Positions 1 through 15,300 of a stretch of 64,000 nt of DNA are shown here, in pieces (position 1 is the first letter of the stretch; each line of letters opens with the position of its first letter). The translations under genes and the position numbers were made by a program. The DNA is from Brachynemurus nebulosus (lineage: Eukaryota > Arthropoda > Insecta > Neuroptera > Myrmeleontidae), in contig JAPWDM010000003.1 of the NCBI GenBank assembly GCA_035578155.1, forward strand, positions 67,324,142 through 67,388,141. The letters run 5' to 3'. The notes beneath the pieces were generated by a model. That model saw only the letters and a list, made by a program, of their open reading frames with translations, was not told the origin of the DNA and searched no databases.

Positions 1-24
1 AACTATTTTTCCCCAAGGTCTTAC

Positions 25-381
25 TTCTTTTGTTTTGTTTCATTATCCACGTAACTGCTTCTATAAAACCCTTGCAAAAGATCATTCAATTTCGATTGGA
101 AATGAATTTTCAACGTATAATTTGTTTTCGGCAGCAATTTTTCTTTTAAATGAATTATATACAATTGTGCATCTTCGTCATACACATGACCGTCAATTTC
201 AACAGCCGTGGAATCTTTTTGTTCGGAATCTAATTTGTTAACGCGAACGGCAGCTTCGTCAATCAATATATCTTGAATATTTAACGTGATATTATTGGCT
301 CGATGCAAACAAGTGAATTTAATCAAAACTTCACCGTCAGTCGTAAAATTATCTTCGACCAAAAATGGCATTAATTGTAAT
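25..381 (-). CDS. Aminopeptidase exon 3 (N-terminal beta domain)
   Basis: The acceptor is TTTATTCTAG at 383-382 and the donor is GTAAGA starting at 24. The exon begins with the A completing a Thr codon and encodes LQLMPFLVEDNFTTDG and onward to SSYVDNETKQKK. It contains N-glycosylation sequons, as expected for an ectodomain. The next exon is outside the window. Confidence 0.85.
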
Positions 382-3300
382 CTAGAATAAATTGTAATAG
401 GAATACAAAAAGACAAAACAAAATGTTAATATCCAGGAAAAAATGGATTTAATCTAATGTGTGTAATCTACTTAAATTTTGGAATTAGTAGATCAAGTTG
501 GTCTGTATAGATCTGTTTAGATTTAATTTTCTTTCTTGTTACACCGTTAAAGAGGACTAGGTTGCAGGTTATGGGCCCACATCACAAAAACAATGTTTTA
601 AAATTTTAATTAAATTTTGAAAATATAAAATGCCTTTGTTTTAATGCTGTAATGTGATCAGTTTTTCAGTTGAACTCTTCAATGGGACAGCCCATATGAG
701 AGAGAGTCAACATTCATGCATTAAGCAGACGCTAACTGAATCGAAGGACTTAAAAGTTAAATTAAACAAATGTTACTGTAACAACTGAATTAACCGCTCG
801 CGCTTAAATGGAATTATCCTGCGTATATTATATACGCAGAGACGTTACTTATGCAGATGGTTTGCAGATTAATTTTCAAAAAAAATTCTCTTTGGTAGGA
901 CCCGCACCAGTCTTGTAATCTACAGATCATAAATACGGCCCTACTATAAAATTTAAACTTATGTAAATCTACTTAGATCAACAAAGACCACCGTAGATCT
1001 AAAAATTCCATACGTCTACGTAAATCTAAATCATTTTTTCCCATGTAGTTACTTAAACTACAAAATTTGTTAACATAAACACATAAACACTGAAAATCAT
1101 AAATTCGGGAAAAAATTCAACAGAGCAAATAAACTTACGTGTAATGATACGGTCTAACGTGAGTCGGTAATCTATAATTAACATTTACATTCTTTGGTAT
1201 TTTCTTCAATTTCGGTGACGCTGACGCGGAGACTGGATTGATCAGAGATCCCTTTAATATTCGACTTTCCTCGTTGTGATTATGATTATTACGTGTATTC
1301 GTATTACTATTTAAATGTGTACAATTCGCTTCAACTATGTGTGTCGTTAGGAAATACGTTCCAATTATTGCACCAATTAATAATAATAAAAATACGGAGG
1401 CCATTATACAAACGGCTAATTTGGTAAACACGTAATCACCTTTCCCTGATTTATTCACTATAAAATAATTCTTCTGTTTACTTTCTTCGGACGTTAAAAC
1501 GCCTGAAACCAAACAAAAAAATCAAATTTATTAATTTTCTGCAGCAGTCGTGAAGTTTTGCTTATTGTTTTGAATACTATTTAAAGAACATAAAAAATAA
1601 AATTCATTAATCTAATCTTAACTAATGTTAATTAAAAAATTATTAATTTAAACAAACAGTGATACGTGCGATGATTTATTCTTTGATAATTTATCAATTA
1701 TCTGATCACAAATACAGAAATTGTTTAGTTAATTCTTAATTCTAAGTACTTACAGGAAAATTTTTACAGAAACAATTAGTTTTATTATATCTATTAAACT
1801 TACTATATTTCAAATATGATTTACAATGAATATTTTTTTAAAAAATTATTTTATTTTATAGAAAAGAAAAATGAGAACAAATTGATGACGCTAAAATGAA
1901 ATTATCTTCACTTTTGAATTTCTATTAAATTTACATAAATTAAAATCGATGGACGGTTGAAATCTGTTGTAACCTGTTTCTAATAAGGAAAAAAAAACTA
2001 ATTGATTTGAGCATTGAAAAAGCATAATATTATACAGTCCAAGCAGTGGCGTAGCGTGCCTTGGAGGGGCCCTGTATCGAAATTAGTTGGGGGCCCAAAT
2101 GAAGGGTAAAGATTTCTCACAAAAGAAACAAAAATGCTTGCATTAAATTAAAATAAATATTTATTGATTATAAGTTATCGCTTCCTCCTAGAAATTGAGC
2201 CTAGCTAAACAATTCAAGTTAAATATACACTTTTCTTGCCTTTTTTCCGGCAAATTGATTTATTAAATCATCTATAGCTAAAGACGGTTTCAGTTTTTCT
2301 AAAATTTCTGCCTCTATAGACAATAGTGACAAGTCTGATAGCCGTTCCTGCCCCATCGAAGTCTCATTTTTGAAGTTACCTATGTTGCAAACTTTTGGAT
2401 GCACGCTTAACCCGGGAAAAAAGCGGTCGCTTTTTTGACTTTTGTCATTTCTGAAGTGAAAACTCTATTATAGGTACATATGACAGTTTTTTTATATATT
2501 TTTTTTTTCCCGGGAAGCACGAGATTAAGTGACATTGTGAATAACATTTTACTAATTTTTGCTTACACACGTTAGGGGCCTCGTATCATTGACACGGCTG
2601 ATACGGCGGTAGCTACGCCCCTGAGTCCAAGAATATTTAAATGATATAATAATAATTATGTAGCTGAAATATGTAGGACCGGATTATCGCATAGACAATT
2701 GAGACAAATAATGTCTAGGGTCCGGGGAAATTGTTTATTTGGAATATTTTAATATGTGTTTTTTTCTCGTCATGAGAATTTAGGAGGAAAAAAATTTGCT
2801 GTCCGGTCATAGAAAATTGAAAATTGGGTAAGATTGAGGCCTGGTAAAAAAATGTCTACGGCCCCAAAGTGAGTTAATCCGGTTCTGGAAATATGTAATA
2901 ATTAATGTTCGAAATCTTGCGGTGCTGACAGGACCGTACTTATATTTTCAAAACTTAAAACGTTAATAAATCGGGGTAAATACATTTTTTTTTTAAATTG
3001 TATCGGTATATTCTCTATTAACTATCAGCTGTTAATAAAAATTAGTTTCAAGTTACAAAAAAGCGTTATTTTAAAAAAGTACAAAAATTTTAACTTTTTT
3101 TAAATTAAAATTGTTGAAAATTTGACTGACTGACTGTAACTTAAAACTTGTTAATAAAAAAATAACCTGTCATTTAAAAAAATATTTTTACGAAAACAAA
3201 ACAATGTGTTGTCTCCCTTACATTTTACTGGAAGAAAAAAGACAACTGATACACATAAATCATTTACTTATAACATCAAAAAATACCTTACATAATACAT

Positions 3301-6300
3301 AAAATTAAAATCATACAAACAAGTTGTGACGAGAAATGTATACACGCATATCTAAAATATTTTTAAAATATACCGATATAAAAGGGTATTACCCAAGGGG
3401 ACAAACTAGATTGGCTTTGCCTCTGTTCCACTTGTAATGAGTTTGTGACGTACTCTGTTTGTGTACATACACACTGTTTGCAGTGTATTAGTTTGGTTTT
3501 TTGTAGTAGTATGTGTATACACGCATACAACCACAACACACGTATTACCAGAGAAAGCTGTTCAACGTGTTCAAGTAACAATGGGTATATTGTTAATACA
3601 ATGGTATGTTGACTCGACGACGACTACTGACGGACTAATGCCTTAAGCTGTGACTGGCTTACAAATGACTCCAAGCGAATTTCACTTTTTTTATGTTAGT
3701 TGGCTTCTAGTGTTCTATGGTATTACCCGTATATAGGTATCCGTAATTACCTATTTATTGCTTATATCTAAAATCGCATCAAAATGTTTTATCTAAAAAA
3801 AAATAAAAAATGTTTAATACCTTAAAAAAATAAAGACAATACTGTTAGCCCCGCAACTTTTTCGATCAATAGTAATAATCAAATTTGACGAACTCAAAAA
3901 ATTATGTGAAATTCAATTATTATGAAAAACTCAAAGAATTATGTAAATTTTATGGAGTAATAAATTTTTATTATTATTATTACTTTATAGTATTCCATAT
4001 TTTCAAATAAAAAATCGCCAAAAAATCGCAAAAATGCCGTGTTGGGCATGCATTGAGTCAGAGTTCCTCAATGGCTTGATTATTTCACAGCCTTCGGAAT
4101 ATAAGCTATTCAAGTAAACTTTTTATGGTTTATCAAAAAATAGGTAAATACAATATATTTGAAAAAAGTCTCAGTTTAAAAGAATACTTTATTTTAAAAG
4201 ACCTTTCTAACGATATTCTGCACGATAATTCGATAAGGTATGTGGAATTATTTCAGAAGATACGCAAAAATTATTTTTTGGATTTCTGAAAATTTTTTTG
4301 CTTCTCTTTCCGAAAATTACTGACAACCGAATTAATTTTAAATTAATTTTAATTGTGTGTTTTTAGCAAGTGCTAGTAATACCAGGCCTTGAAAAAGTTA
4401 TATTTATTTTCAAATTTTTATCAATTAATAATTCATTCTCTAACATATGGGCACCTAAATAAAAATTAAATCCAACTGAATTCAAAATTGGAATATTTTT
4501 TCAATAACAATAATCACCTGCTGAAATTTTAATTTACACTTCGCTAAATAATTAAATATTTATATTTATTCAGTTACGTAATCGTACAAATATAATTAAT
4601 CTTCGCTTACTTTCCGCCATTTAATTTTTGTTTCAAATAAAAATGTAAATTTATTTACGAATTAGTGAAGGACTACAGTTTTACAGATTTAAGATTAATT
4701 TGCGTTATATAATCAATCAAATTAACGCACTAGTGATATAATATATGAAAATATGCCAAAATTTTATTAAATAGCTTGTTTTCGAATTATTAGTTAAATT
4801 GTGGGAATACATCAATTTATTTTAATAAGAGTTAATGGCCATAAAACTAATTTGAAATTAAAACATTATAATATGTGCCAGTCATGTTGTCTTGTTATAA
4901 CAGAAATAAATAAAAGTTAATTTGAATAATAATAAAATTCTATTAACATCATCTTTTCTGCTATTTGCTTACATATGTATGAATATGGAGTTGAAAGCCA
5001 AATGTAGAAGATACATGACCGTAAAAGTCAATAAAATATTTCAAAATTATAGTGGGTGTCTATTCTAAATGTTTATTTCGATTAATAAATTGTCTTAAAT
5101 GGAGGCATTTGCAATTTTTTCAACTAGGAAATTATATTTAACCTACTAAATATAAGTCAGTGATCCTGCTTTTGCAATTAAGAAACAGTTTATTCGTAAC
5201 AAGATCCTGTTAAATTGCATATGCTTCCGGGTCCGGCAGTGATATATGGACGGTTTTCTTCAAAATGGTGGAGGTGCGTCACATAAATTACTAAATATGC
5301 TATTTTTCTATATTAATTTTTATATTTCTATGCAAAGAATGCGTCACTGTTGTGCTAAATTCACCTTTTTAAGTAATTGAAGTACGTCAAATGTGTTATT
5401 AGATGAGGAAATTGCATCAATTTTTTAAAATAGAAAAAAGTGGTTATGACTCTTAATGTGTCATTTTAATGCATAATATGTTATTATAAAGAAATTGCAA
5501 TATTTATAATATTGCTGCCAATTTTACTTTGCTCTATGTTTATTTATATTTTACGATTATTAAATAGAATTTCAAAGAAACAAAAAAAAAATATATATGT
5601 ATAATATATATATAAATAATCAAAGATATATATTTTTTTTTCATAATCTCATACAGGCTCATACTTTGAAATACAATAAGTTTTTATTACTTATATTTTA
5701 CGGTTTTCGTGTCTAATTTTCCAATGCGATTCTTATCTAAATATTAGGACAAAGGTGAAGTTCTCATGAAATTCAACCAAAATAGCTATTTATGCAACAA
5801 TGAATATCGTTATGTACGAGCCGCGTTTATGACCGAATTCATAAAGTCAAATTATGTACCAATTGCATACAAAGCTTTATTAGGCCCGGCATACACGTTA
5901 CGGTATACCTGCGCAGGTAAACCTGTGCAGCTTACCTGCACAGGTTTACCTGCACAGGCAACGAGCTCACACACGTTACGGTATACCGGAGAGGTATACC
6001 TGTACAGGTAACCTGCGCAGGTTTGACTCATCATTTTTTTATCCAAAACAGAGCGGGAAGCTTCAAAATTAATTATCACATGTTTGAGTAAATATTTTTA
6101 AGTACATAATTATTGTTAATAAGTTATGAATTAATGAACAATTACAATTTTTTTATTTAATTATCTTTTCTAAGTTAAACTAAATAGTTTTTGTTAACAT
6201 TTAATTTATTTCCAATATATTTTACGCAAACTTTGGATAGAAAATGCCGAAACCAATCAGCGTTCAGCACACATGTCACCACAAACCTGTGCAGGTCTTG

Positions 6301-9300
6301 TTTTGACTCACATACACGTTCCGGTATACATACCTGCGCAGGCAGAAAATACTGATTTTCAATTCTTTCTCAGGTCTGGTGACCTGTACAGTTTTACTAG
6401 CATACACGTTCAGGTTTACCTGCGCAGGTTACCTGTACAGGTATACCTCTCCGGTATACCGTAACGTGTATGCCGGGCCTTATGTTTGACTGAGAATTTA
6501 ATTATCGGTAAAAATCGAATTAGATAAAAAAATTATTTTATATATAGTTAATTGACAAAAAAAAAATTATTTAGTGTTAAAATATACTTTGGTGGTCGTT
6601 ATTACTATTAGTCATTTTTTAGAAGATTCACAAAAAATATTAATACTTAAAGAAGAGAGGATAACAAATTGTTTGGAATAAATATTAAATAATATTACAA
6701 ATTCTGTAATTAATATTAATTATGTATAAATTGGCATGTTTTCTGTTTATGGTAAGATTAAAATTTATCAAGTAGACTACTCTTTATGGTACTAGTGCTT
6801 TTTGCTTTTCATTATTCAACTAGTGTCATAAAGTACTACTTTTCACACTTCTAATAGTGTATTAAAATAAGTCTTAAATAATTCAGTCGTACATAAATGT
6901 ATTTGAACACCTCAAAGAGCGAAAATATAGAGTAAAATCAAAGCGAAAATTTTGTGCAACCACCTGTTCTATTAATTTTCGACTTTTTTCAATAATTATA
7001 TTGATATAACCCCCAACAAATAAATGTTATTTCATTGACACATTTTAAAATTTGATTTTACATCACTTTTATGGAAGCTACAATTCACACTAACATCTGG
7101 ATTTCTCAATTAAAAAATTTTTTTCATACTCCAATATCTAATAAGTAAATACATGACTAAAATCCTAAGTACATCTTAATTTACACCTCTACATGAAGAA
7201 AAAATCCAGAAAAACAACTTATTTTTAGGTCGTTAGATGGGAACCTCCCCTTAATTCAAGAAATATTAAAAAAGACATAAGAATTTGTGTGTTGAAAAAG
7301 TTTAGCATGCGACGTTGTAGCTATTTTTGGGTGCATTAATGCCAGTGTTCAATTGATTTCAATTAATAGTCCACTAGAACTTCATCTCGATAATTTTGGA
7401 ATGCTGTTAGAAGACAATTTATAGACGAATAATGATCTTTAATTGTTAAGTGCAAGTGAAATACGATTTCTGTCTTTCAATATCACTTGTATAAATAGCC
7501 ATATTATACATACATAATATGCATTTAAAACAATACATTCTGCGTTCTCAGGGACGCAATGTTCTTGAACGTGATGCTAAAATTATCGGCAACTTTAATC
7601 GGTTTGTCAGTGCGAAAGGAATTTGTTTTAAATTTACATATTTATTTACAAAAAAAAAACTCTAAATAAATAATATTCAATTTGCGAAATGTTTACGTAC
7701 ATGGCTTATATATTGTTGTAGAATAAATACACAGTCTGTTTTAAAATTTAAACAAAAACAAGCTAATATTTCTTAAAGCACTGACAAAAATAGCCATTTA
7801 AAATATTTTTGTTTAAAAACCGGATTCCAAAACGAAGATATCTCCTTTGTTTCCGTGGTATTGAATTGAAACTTTTTAACGTAAAGTTCATGAAATCATT
7901 TATTTATCTTTTTCTCGTTATAAAATATCGTCGTAAGTTTTTTAACCCTTTCCTCGACAATACTTCAAAAAAATTTCATCCAAGGCTTTGCCCGCATCGT
8001 ATTTGAAATTATCACATCAAACATTCAAACAGTGCACCTTCTTTGCACTGTTTATCATTAAGACATTAATCTGGGTATTGAGATTCTAATCCCAACATTT
8101 CGGGATTTATTCGGAATCAAAATTTTCATTTCAGATTTGATGCCCATTTATTATTGTAACTAATATATCACTACTGAGAATTGTTGTTGTTTAATGAACG
8201 TATTTGGGGGGGGGGGATAATGAAGTTAAAATTATATTTTATATGCAGATACTGTGAACTCATCCCTAGATCCTAGATGGTTCTCCAGTGTTTTTTATTT
8301 TTTATTTAAAATTACGTGTTTTGTTATCAAGATTTTTGCTTCAACAGTAATAAAATTCTCAATTTATGATTTTTTTCAAGGTAAATCGTCTTTTTATAAA
8401 ACATAAAAATTCAGTAAACGCAGCGCTTAACTTCTCAAACTGTTTCTATATTTATGTTTTTACTGTAGAATCCTACGTCAAGACTAATAAAGGAGTCACC
8501 TTGTATAATTATTAATAAAATAACATAATTAATATAGGTACATATCTAATAAAAACTAAACAGGTTCAAGACAAAATGCTAAATACAGTAGTAATATGAT
8601 AAAAGTTCATGCGATTAATTGAGCGATAAAAAAATTATTCGTACAGCTGACATTCTCGTTCAGATTTTTAAAAAAAAATTCATTTATAAAAATTAAGTAA
8701 TGACCCAAATTTTTTATTATTATTAAAAAAAAAAGTATGTACGCACTATGACTAAATATTCAACTGACAAAATTAGCATATGTCGGTTCGTAAATTATTT
8801 ATTTGTTTTCTGTAACAAAACCATTATGTCATCACTTAATTTTGGTACGGGGAATTCGTTCGTAGTGCATACCAAATGTGTCAAGTTTTCTAACCACAAC
8901 TAATGTCTGGAAACTGTTATTATCTGATTAATTTATCCAATACTGTAAAAACATCAGTAAGTGCTAAGCGCATACTCGGTCAGGGTTCCGGAGTCACTAG
9001 TTGAAGTTTTTCACAATTTTTGGGATAAAATATAAGAAATTTAAGGATACTTTTTGCGATTTATCATAAAAATATATTCGACAATGTTATTTGCACATGT
9101 GTTACTTCGTAATAACTTGGTTTCCTAAGTCTCTTACCACTGAGGCACACACTGACCATTTTGAAGCTCAATATTTCTCAAACGAGACTTTAAATCAAAA
9201 GAGCTAAAGAGGTTTTCAACTTCATTTTAAAAGGCCTTTCTAACGATATCCCCAATAACAGGGAATCTGGCATCCTTTCCCAAGTTGTTTGCAAAAAAAC

Positions 9301-12300
9301 AGAAATTTTATTCAACTTCCACAATTTCCCCTAATGGTACCGCCACCATCCCCCCCAAATTTAATTTTTTAAGGGTGTCTTCTAATACCGGAAACGTATT
9401 TTCCACTTTGGAAGTCAATATTTCAGAAACGAAGTTTAAAAATTAATCATTTCAGAAACATTTATTTTAGGAACACTTACTAGCAATATTCCCCACAATG
9501 AAGTACGTCGAAAAAAAAGTTTTCATCTCCACTTTTCAATACGGGAAAGTACTTCTAGAAAGTTTCATTTTCATAAATCCAAAGATGGGAAATGTTAAAA
9601 TTCTAAGTTCTAAGCATTCTAAAATTCTGAGAAGTTTAAATTTTAAGGATGTAACAAATGGATTGATATGATGAAATTGGGTACTTGACTGAAGTTAAAA
9701 AAATATTCTAAAAGCATTATTTTTCCATATTAGTTAAGTGATTTTTTATTTTCAACAGATTCTGTAAAAAACCATCAAAAAAAATAACCCTACAATTTTA
9801 AATTAGAAAAAGGCGGGAAAAACACCTCACTGTAGTGACGTCACAGTTTGAAGCAATTAAACGTCAATGTCAAAATTTATAACCTCAAAACTTTGATTAT
9901 ATTCATAAAATGTCAAAGTAAAAGCAAGTATTTATTAGAATTCTGGCCGATTATTATTACTATATATATAAACTAATAGAAATGTTCAAAAGAAAACAAT
10001 TTCACTTCACCGATGAAAATTATCAAAATCGACATATCTAGCTACAAAATGTTACGTTATATTCAAGAAATGGCGCGTTTTCACTAATTTGAATATTTGT
10101 TGAAAAATGGCGATTTTCAAAATAAAATTTCTAAATAGTTATCAAATTTTTTTAAGTTTCATCATTAAAATTGGACATATCGCGCGTTGGCTGTCTCTAC
10201 CTCGTATATCAAAAGCTACATGTATTAGGACACCCAAAAAACATATTAAATAGTAAATACTGTATTTACATAATTATATACTTATCTATATATATTTATA
10301 TGTATGGGTAGCCAACATCAAAGGGTGTAATTAGCATAAATCTTAAGCTCATAGTGATGAAAACACGGATTTAAAATATGTTTTTTTTTGTGTCCAAAAA
10401 TTGGGAGTTTTCAGATACGAGGTTGAGACAGAGTACGCGCGATATGTAATGATAATGCATACAATTATTTAATATTTGACACAAATTTTAAATACAGTCA
10501 AGTACCGTATTATAAGAATTCCGAGATTTTGACTATGGAACCCTAAAAATGTTATGACTATGCAGTTTAAAATGGTTTACGTGTTACTATTATTACAGTA
10601 ATCCGTTATTACTAAAACGCAGACCACCACCTGTGTAATTTATAGATCCGATGTGTCTATGTATAATGTGGTCATATCTATTTTTGAAATCCTATAAAAA
10701 AATACGTTCAAATATACTAAACAATAACTGCATAATTATAAGTGACATTAGACCGAAAGTCACGTATTAAAATAATTTTAATCGATGTAAAATTATCATT
10801 TTGGCATTAATAACTGTTTCTCGGCATATTTGTTAAGTCTGATTGTTTTACACAAAAACGTCTAAGAATTATTGACGAACGATGGCAGCAATTTGGCTAG
10901 AGTCATCAAGTGACAAAATACATGGAATATTTTTATGGTGTTTTTATATTGTAATTTTGAACTTTGTGTCGAATTCGAAAACACATTAAGAAACCTTTGA
11001 TTTTTATCGTTTTTTTGTCGTCCATGCAATAATATTTTTAATTAATTTCTATTTGCTTTGTTAGTCGCAACATATTTACAACAACCTACATCCATTTTAT
11101 TATCATGGCGTAATATGTACAAGAATTTTTTTCCATTTTTTTATATTTTAACCAACAATATTAAATAATTATACCCTGTGACATAATATTTATCTAAAAT
11201 GGGCGTATCAGTTTAGATAATAATAATAGTTTTCAAAGTATAATGCACTGAAATCATTTCAAAAAATTTAATAAAGAAGTGTTTCAGAAAAGTTTGAAAC
11301 TACTGTGTGGAAAAATGGGCCGTATTGTGCCCAGCAGTGAATCATATACCAGTGTGTAAGGCTGTTTGAATTCATTTATAGGTAAAAAAAAAAGAAGTAG
11401 TTCTTTAGGATGTTGAGAAATGTATTTAAACTTAATCGATTTCGCGATCAGAGCTTTCAAGCGTTATAAAAAACTTCTATATTCTCAGATGATGTTTACA
11501 TGTATAATAAGCTGTTCTGTGTTCTTGTGTCAACGTAATTGCAAGGAAAAATATTTAGGTGAATAGGTGACAATTCCGGATTTTGACAAAACTTGTTATA
11601 CCTACCTACGAATCGTACAAAGACAAATATCGGCCATTGTCCCATTTAAGAAATGAAATCTTCCTTCGAATTTAAGGTAAAATTTGAATTTTGTTTAATT
11701 ATTCGAAAAGTATAGCAGGTATAGTCAAAAGATTTTGAAGTAAGACACCTATCTTCGTTTGCGCGCGCAGGTCGCGCAGGTGGAGTAGGTACAATAGATC
11801 AACTCACTGGCCTATGGTTCATAAGACACATGTATTTGACAGATATCGACCTTACCTTCAAAATGACTTAGGCCCGATTCACATTAACGCTCCGCTCTCG
11901 GTACGCTCCCACTCCACTCTCGCTCCGATATAATCTTGTTGTGTTCACATTACAGTGCTGATATCATGCTGGTACTTATTCGTTCTCTATTCACATTATA
12001 ATGCCACTCTAGGTACGCTTCCAGTTCGGTCTCAGTTCGATACAAATATCTTTCCATAACAACTGAATGCAAGCGGAGTGGAGTGGAATCAAAAAAGTGT
12101 TTACACTATAGATATACAAATAAAATATTACCTGAGTGGTATTGATATTGGAGTGGCATTGGACCGGGAGCGAACCGTAACTGATATCGGACCAAAATCA
12201 GAGCGATGATGTAAATACACTCATTGTTTATTGTGTAAGAATATTTTATCGAATCGGGAGCGTAGTGATATCGCACCGAGAGCGGTGCGTTAATGTAAAT

Positions 12301-15300
12301 CGGGCCTTGAACTGATCCATTTTAAAATGCGTTTCTGCGCATCTCTCAGTTCATTTTCTGCCGGGTATATCCCTATATCCAGCGGCGCGGCGCCCTATGC
12401 CCTTATCATTCGCCGGACCCAGAGCAAAACTATACAAAAAAAGCCAATGCTGTACTTTCATAATCCAAAATCCATATATAAATTGTGAGTTCTTTTCATC
12501 ATTAAAAAAAGGTCTTTTCGTGAACAAATTTAACCTTGCAGGTGCTTTTACTTTTTTTATTAAATGTACCATTTTTAATTATGTTAATTAGCAGCGAAAC
12601 GAAGTAAATTTTATTGTCCTTTAAAATCATATTAAGTTACAGTCATTCAAAAGGTAAGATCATGGTAAGATGATTCATACAATGGCTTCTCGATATAAGC
12701 GTGGGCTTTTTTATTACATACAGGTTTGGAAATGGTACATCTTGTGTCTAGAATCAAATGCAGTATAAATAAAAGAGTGGGAGTGAAAACTTTTTTAACT
12801 GTGTCACTCCAAATAACTTGTAACAAAATGATATAATATTTATATATGTTTATGTAAACACGACTTAAGAAAAATTCGAAAATTTGTTATTATTTGTTGA
12901 AATAATTTTTATTTATAGGTAATATTTGCTGTGTCTCGTATGAATCATTCGATTAAACATGTGCGTTCGTCGATCGAAAACACCACAGTGCAACAAAACT
13001 AAAATTAAAATTTTAAATATTTCGGCGATTTTCCAAGAAACGTTGTCAATTTCCTAATGAGATTTAAAATGAAATTTTTTTTAATTGTTCAATTTTTCAT
13101 TTTGGACTTTAGTGAAATGAGTCATGGATCATTAAGCATAAAGTCATAAAATCATAATTTACTTGCATTAAATATATTGTGTCACTTATAAAAAAACATG
13201 AAAACATATTAAGTTACATTATTATTAACGTAACGAACGAATATTGCGTAAATGCCTATATTGTTTACAAATGTTAATATTTACTTATTTATTATCTTCT
13301 CGTAAAATTTAAAAACACGTTCCCTTTTAGAAATTATTAACAATACTTTTAATTTCCATTAAATTTCATTCTGAACAATCCAAAAAACAATTAAACTTGA
13401 ATTATTAAAATCTTTATGGCAATTTGTCATCTGCCTATGTATGGAAATCGAAAAATTTTAAGACACAAATAATTTCATAAAGAATTTACTATGAAAAATA
13501 GTTGCTTTCAAGGAAAAATTTTTAAATATCAGGTGCATATATTAGTAATTATTACTGCATACATTAATAATATTGATAAATTAATTGACATTTTCATATC
13601 GCACGTTTAGACGTACACTGACTTAACTCAAAAAACAGTTAATTGGTGTTTCATCAAAAATAACTACTGTTGCGCCCATAAAAAACCATTAGTTACAAAA
13701 TTAAATGATCCATTTCGGGAATAAAAAAACATCTATCAATTTAGTTCTTATTGTAAATATGTCTAATGACATTGTAAACTTTTTTTTGAAAATATAATTC
13801 AAATTAGACCTATTAAAGTTTAGGTCAGTATACGTCTAAGCATATGATATACTCGTTAGGCGTCATAAAAAAAATAAATGAGACTAAAAAATTTCTGCAC
13901 AATTTACTTTCTACATAATAATATCAAAAATAAAACTTCTCGAAAATCAATTTTTCATGTCTAATTATAGTATGTTCACCCGATTCACAGACCAGACAAA
14001 ATGTAAACAATCCGGAAAATTTTTAAACGTGATTTATGTTATTGGAAAATATGAAAAACTTACCGGTATAATTATAATTATCCCTAGCCATCCTCTAATT
14101 TTTTTTAAACAGTCTTTTTAGTTTTTGATTTAATTCAACAATGAAAAAAAAAAGTAAAAAACAATAACACAATTAGGTATGTCTTTCGATTTTCGACTAT
14201 TTTTTCTGATCACATAATTAACATTTTACTTAAGTCATTTTCCACCGGCAGTTAGTCACGTTAAACAAAACTTTTTATTTAAAAAATTCATCGCGTTTAT
14301 TCGCGTTGTGCTTAATCTTATCTAAATTATTTTACAACCCAGATGAAAACTATTTATGATTTTATCTTTTTTTTTTTATTAAAACATAAAATGTGTCACT
14401 AATTTAACATTTTTTTTTTAAACAATATTTCTTTTTGGCGGTTTTGATAAGTGCAACAAACAAATTTGTTAATTTAAAAATTATTACACATTCAGATCAA
14501 GTTGATTTTGAGTTTGAACGGCCGGCACTAAACGGATAGTCAAGATATGCATACGTAATACATTAAAAAATAAGTTACATAGTGGATATCACACGATTAC
14601 GTTTTTACTTTGCAGATCCACGGATTGTTGGTTTGTTTTTCAATACAGAGAGACCTCAGTGTGTGTATCAGAACGTAGACTCACACACACGCATTGTTTA
14701 ATGTCGATATTACACTAGTAAATATAAATTGAAACGTTGGTTGAGGTGGAAAGTGATGATACTCTTTAAATGTGACATTTAAAACTGAAAGTGGATAAGA
14801 ATATAAAGGTCAAGGACTCACCTTAGGACAAATGTCGTTTAATGATAATTTTATGAATTGTCCTCTTTTTATATACTATTTTTAAAATAAAATTATCTTT
14901 TGAATTGATATACGGGCCATCAATTTTTTTGGTCATAATTAAATTTAATTTTTGACAACTGATAATTTATTTTGGCTGCATAATTAATTAAAAGAAAAAA
15001 TATACATATTTACGTTCGTTATCAGCCACGTTTATTTTCAACAATTAAATATATGTATGTATATCCTAATATATGTATGTATATCCTATCAAATACATAA
15101 AATTTTAAAAAAAATGTATTCGTAAACTGGTACTACGATGTTTATAAAAATTGATAATTAATGCTAATCGTAAGTTTCTGGTTCCGCTTCGGCATTTTTT
15201 GCAACGGAAGTCTATCGGAAAGGTGGGACAGTCGAGGAAGCTGAAGGAACTACCATACACTATAAAGAAATGGTGTTAAGACATAACTTTTTATCCAGAC

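Larger units (their letters stand above)
2044..2623 (-). mobile_element. hAT-type element, internally deleted, ZMYM1-like transposase remnant
   Basis: Terminal inverted repeats run CAGTGGCGTAGC... and ...GCTACGCCCCTG. The element is flanked by an exact 8-bp duplication, AGTCCAAG (2036-2043 and 2624-2631), the hAT signature. The 580-bp element keeps only the 3' end of a transposase-like frame and is non-autonomous. A GC-rich inverted-repeat insert sits inside it. Confidence 0.85.

Noticed and set aside
3363..3646. Short frames on both strands with VEQ-SS-PW similarity to frames at 17.5-17.7 kb
   Set aside because: The similarity is at DNA level across the whole repeat, including non-coding parts, and the frames are not preserved between copies.
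8024..8051. Hairpin AAACAGTGCA...TGCACTGTTT followed by A/T-rich DNA, resembling a bacterial terminator
   Set aside because: This is eukaryotic intronic or intergenic DNA with no upstream transcription unit; a 10-bp stem is expected by chance at this scale.
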